A stretch of DNA of 15,220 bases from Bacillota bacterium (GTDB taxonomy: Bacteria; Bacillota_C; Negativicutes; JAEYSJ01): contig JAEYSJ010000348.1 in NCBI GenBank assembly GCA_023434855.1, positions 1 to 15,220 on the forward strand, in the 5' to 3' direction. Each line of letters opens with the position of its first letter. Positions within the stretch are counted from its first letter, which is position 1. The notes under the pieces were generated by a model. The model saw nothing but the letters and a program-made list of their open reading frames with translations, was not told where the DNA came from and ran no database searches. Positions 12,782-15,220 of the stretch are shown piece after piece. The translations under genes were made by a program, and so were the position numbers.

Positions 12782-14140
12782 CTAACTGGGAGAAACGCGA
12801 ATAGCGGCCTCACCATTAACCGGGCAACCATTCTCGCACGAACCGCATCCCACACACTTGTCAGGTAGAATGATGGGCCGGTGATATTCATCCCCGTCGA
12901 TTGCCAGAACAGGACATTGTTCGCCGCAAATATAGCACAATTTACCGGCATTCCAGGCAATACAACGTGACTTATCAATAGCAGCCTTGCCCATCCGGAT
13001 TTTTTCCAGGGGAACTTGGGCGATGGCCCCGGTTGGGCAAACCTTCTGGCATGCCAGACATAAATCACAGCGGGTTTTACGCGGGATGATATAAGGCGTT
13101 TCAAAATTTGCAAGTCCATCAGTAATAGGCATTGGGTAGAGCGCTTTGGCAGGACATACCTGAACACACCTTCCGCACCGATTGCAAACGGCAGTAAACT
13201 CTGTTTCCGGTAAAGCCCCGGGAGGGCGTAAGGCTTTTTCCGCCGCCCAAACAGTCTTTTTCCATAAAGCGGCAGCCATAGCAACAGCAAAAGCAGCTTT
13301 AAAGAACTGCCTTCGCGACCCTTGGAGCTTTGTTGCTGCAACATCATCGGCGGAAGCAAGCTTATCCTTGTTCCCCTGCCAGGAACTCTTCTGCCATTTG
13401 ATTGACTTCGTGGGACAAGTCCTTTGACAGTCCCCGCAGGCTAAACATCCTTCCTGCGCAATACCGGTATTCGTGGGCGCGGTACCAACTGAACAGGTTC
13501 TCGTACATTTCTCACAATGCACACAGTTTCCCGCAATCCGGTAACGAAAAATTCGTGGCCAGGCTGCTAATGACAAAAGAACCCCGGTAGGGCATAGCAC
13601 ACTGCACCACAAGCGGGAAAAAAACAGGGTACCGGCTGTTATCCCAATAAGCATCCAGGGAATATGTCCTGTTAGACCTCTCACAATTTCATGGCTAAAC
13701 AAAGCAAAAGGGGTTAAAAAGAAGACCCAGTTTGACCCAAGGACAAAGAGTATCACTAAAAAAAGGAGCCAATACCCCCGCATAGGCTGTACGGCATGCA
13801 ATACTTTGGTTCTGGTCAGCGACAGTTTTGTGAAAACTGCCCGGCCAATTTTATCCGTCAACGCCAACAAAGCGCCAAAAGGGCACAGCCAGCCACAAAA
13901 TATCCTTCCCCACAGCAAGGCTGATGCCAAAGTCAGCAGCGGCAGCCATGCCCAGGCAGGAACCTCCTGCTGCCAACGGAGTTGACTCAGCAAAAGCCAA
14001 GGGTCAAGCCGCGAGAACCATTGCAGTAATAGATTTTCTTGTCCGGGAGGGTAGGATAAGTAGGCGAGAAACAATACAAAAGATAGTAAGGAGATAAACT
14101 GCAACGTATATCGCAGCAATAACGCTTTCCTGGATTTCAT
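12782..14140 (-). CDS. NapH-NapG-type fused membrane polyferredoxin
   Basis: 452 residues. Residues 1-200 resemble NapH: membrane segments near 8-30, 64-81, 122-142 and 160-185, with the paired C-x3-C-P motifs GRIFCGWLCPFG (82/86) and WCSVLCPTG (179/183). A first 2x[4Fe-4S] domain follows, C206/209/212/216 and C232/235/238/242. Next is SRRQFFKAAFAVAMAAALW (275-293), a twin-arginine-like motif with a hydrophobic helix. A NapG-like part then has C319/322/325/329, C358/361/364/368, C393/402/405/409 and C429/432/435/439. Up to six clusters are possible. Probable quinol or low-potential electron-transfer membrane protein. The gene starts 3 nt after the DUF362 gene ends, so the two are surely co-transcribed. 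The partner enzyme is not in the window. Confidence 0.88.
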   Translation of the reverse strand: MKSRKALLLRYTLQFISLLSFVLFLAYLSYPPGQENLLLQWFSRLDPWLLLSQLRWQQEVPAWAWLPLLTLASALLWGRIFCGWLCPFGALLALTDKIGRAVFTKLSLTRTKVLHAVQPMRGYWLLFLVILFVLGSNWVFFLTPFALFSHEIVRGLTGHIPWMLIGITAGTLFFSRLWCSVLCPTGVLLSLAAWPRIFRYRIAGNCVHCEKCTRTCSVGTAPTNTGIAQEGCLACGDCQRTCPTKSIKWQKSSWQGNKDKLASADDVAATKLQGSRRQFFKAAFAVAMAAALWKKTVWAAEKALRPPGALPETEFTAVCNRCGRCVQVCPAKALYPMPITDGLANFETPYIIPRKTRCDLCLACQKVCPTGAIAQVPLEKIRMGKAAIDKSRCIAWNAGKLCYICGEQCPVLAIDGDEYHRPIILPDKCVGCGSCENGCPVNGEAAIRVSPS

Positions 14141-14143
14141 TGC

Positions 14144-15085
14144 CTACACCTTCACAACGGTAAGTTTTTGCAGATCCATTTCGCCTATGCCTAATTGTGC
14201 AGCTGCGGTTATATACTCAATATCCGCCGGTTTATGACCAAACACTGTCGCAGCATAAGTGTCAACAGCAACCGGGTCGGTACCAAAGATCACCTGATTC
14301 CATTCGTGAATGGTTCCCGGCCCGGTAGGCCCATTATCAATAATACCTCTTGTAGCATCTACAATGGTGAGATGAGGTTTACGGAAGGAAGCAAGTTCAG
14401 CAATACATTGGGTAAGATCTGTACTATGGAAGTAGCCGCGGTCCCATACAAGCCCCATCATGCCTTTTATACCCAGAGTCAGCTTGGTCATCCTGTGATG
14501 TTTGAGAATGGGGAAGTTAATAAACACGTCGGCATTTAGCACATCTTTGGAAAACAAGGCGGTTTTCAAGACCTTGCCGCCGATATCCACCTGCGAAAAG
14601 AAGCTTTGCTCATTGATGGCATAAGCTTTTCCACCGGCAGCTTCCACTGCCTCCTTAATTCTGCTGTTGGTTAGACATACAAGAGGACTTTGAAAAGGAT
14701 AATCAATTACTTTAACTTCCTTGGCCCCTGCTGCCAAACATTGCTTCACTACAGCGGCAACCAACTGCGGATTAGTTGTTGCGGCTTCTTCAGGTTTTCT
14801 GGCAACACTGAAATTCGGCTTTAGTACCACTGTTGATCCTTTACGAACCAAAGCGCTGATCCCGCCAAGGGCGGCAAAGCCTTTTTCTATTAGTGAATTG
14901 GGTTCAGTTCCCTCCGATACAATCAGTTTGCCGCGATCATATACACTTGCTGCCGAAGATGCAGCCTGACTGTTTTGCGTATTTTGCTGATTATCGCTTT
15001 TTCCGGAAAGATTCAGTCCGCATCCGGCTAATCCTAACGACAATAATCCATAGCTAACTCCACTGATAAATTCGCGTCTGTCCAT
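14144..15085 (-). CDS. DUF362 family protein with Tat lipoprotein signal
   Basis: 313 residues. The N-terminus combines a twin-arginine motif (DRREFI, 2-7) with a lipobox LAGC (Cys22), then a Gln/Ser/Ala-rich linker (30-48). This predicts a folded protein exported by Tat and lipid-anchored outside the cytoplasmic membrane. The rest matches DUF362: VLKPNFSVARKPEEAATTNP, HHRMTKLTLGIKGMMGLVWD, TIVDATRGIIDNGPTGPG and FGTDPVAVDTYAATVFG. DUF362 proteins often occur fused to, or beside, ferredoxin domains, as here. Molecular function unknown. The ATG is preceded by GAGAGGAATG. Confidence 0.9.
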   Translation of the reverse strand: MDRREFISGVSYGLLSLGLAGCGLNLSGKSDNQQNTQNSQAASSAASVYDRGKLIVSEGTEPNSLIEKGFAALGGISALVRKGSTVVLKPNFSVARKPEEAATTNPQLVAAVVKQCLAAGAKEVKVIDYPFQSPLVCLTNSRIKEAVEAAGGKAYAINEQSFFSQVDIGGKVLKTALFSKDVLNADVFINFPILKHHRMTKLTLGIKGMMGLVWDRGYFHSTDLTQCIAELASFRKPHLTIVDATRGIIDNGPTGPGTIHEWNQVIFGTDPVAVDTYAATVFGHKPADIEYITAAAQLGIGEMDLQKLTVVKV

Positions 15086-15141
15086 GATTCATCATTCCTC
15101 TCCATCATTAACTCAATATATTTGATTTCGTAGGCTTCTCT

Positions 15142-15219
15142 TTAACTGGCCGCCATTATTTTCTCCTCTGAATGGCTTTTCCCATTTCGTGTACCTACTC
15201 CGTGGGGTTTCACCTGCTT
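15142..15219 (-). CDS. possible C-terminal end of an upstream gene (partial)
   Basis: A frame open from the right edge to TAA at 15142 encodes about 25 residues ending SHSEEKIMAAS. It is too short to recognise. It may be the tail of a gene preceding the DUF362 gene or simply an unstopped stretch. No promoter is visible between it and the DUF362 gene. Confidence 0.2.
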   Translation of the reverse strand, partial: KQVKPHGVGTRNGKSHSEEKIMAAS

Positions 15220-15220
15220 A

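Noticed and set aside
12760..13359. 199-codon minus-strand frame inside the polyferredoxin gene
   Set aside because: It is an alternative frame of a gene with regular cysteine motifs; its protein has no recognisable domain.

Overview
The window looks like chromosomal DNA from a diderm, spore-forming-type Firmicute, most likely Negativicutes (Sporomusa/Pelosinus relatives). This is an inference. It rests on AT-rich, Firmicute-style genes with strong AGGAGG ribosome binding sites lying beside a two-partner secretion pair that needs an outer membrane. Almost every gene is on the minus strand.

Reading from left to right: (1) 1-2959 holds a tpsB-tpsA pair, an outer-membrane translocator and the N-terminal 375 residues of a filamentous-haemagglutinin-like exoprotein that runs off the left edge. 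(2) 2960-4802 has no protein gene. It holds a possible structured leader for tpsB and then five imperfect tandem copies, on the plus strand, of what looks like an ~80-nt small RNA gene. Each copy has its own sigma-A-type promoter with a 17-bp spacer, a CU-rich hairpin and a Rho-independent terminator. The terminator stems show compensatory changes, while a 17-nt terminator-loop sequence is invariant. This array is the most unusual thing in the window. (3) 4803-6736 holds two iron-sulfur-flavoprotein-like reductases flanking a flavin reductase, divergent from an HxlR-type regulator (6949-7317) across a shared promoter region. (4) 7376-9821 is a nickel-pincer-cofactor (lar) operon, larC-larE-larB. 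Its LarC lacks the C-terminal domain, and no larA is present. (5) 9944-10014 is a long perfect-type hairpin element of the kind found as a dispersed repeat. (6) 10058-12682 is a MerR-type regulator followed by two aldo/keto reductases, each carrying a C-terminal ferredoxin domain, behind a 19-bp-spacer MerR promoter. (7) 12782-15085 pairs a Tat-type DUF362 lipoprotein with a NapH-NapG fusion that keeps an internal twin-arginine motif.

The protein genes together suggest an anaerobe with much low-potential flavin and iron-sulfur redox chemistry and thiol-based regulators (HxlR with an N-terminal Cys-Pro, MerR with Cys52). The sRNA array sits between, and divergent from, the adhesin secretion genes. 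Its CU-rich segments resemble anti-Shine-Dalgarno sequence, so post-transcriptional control of surface proteins is a reasonable but untested idea.
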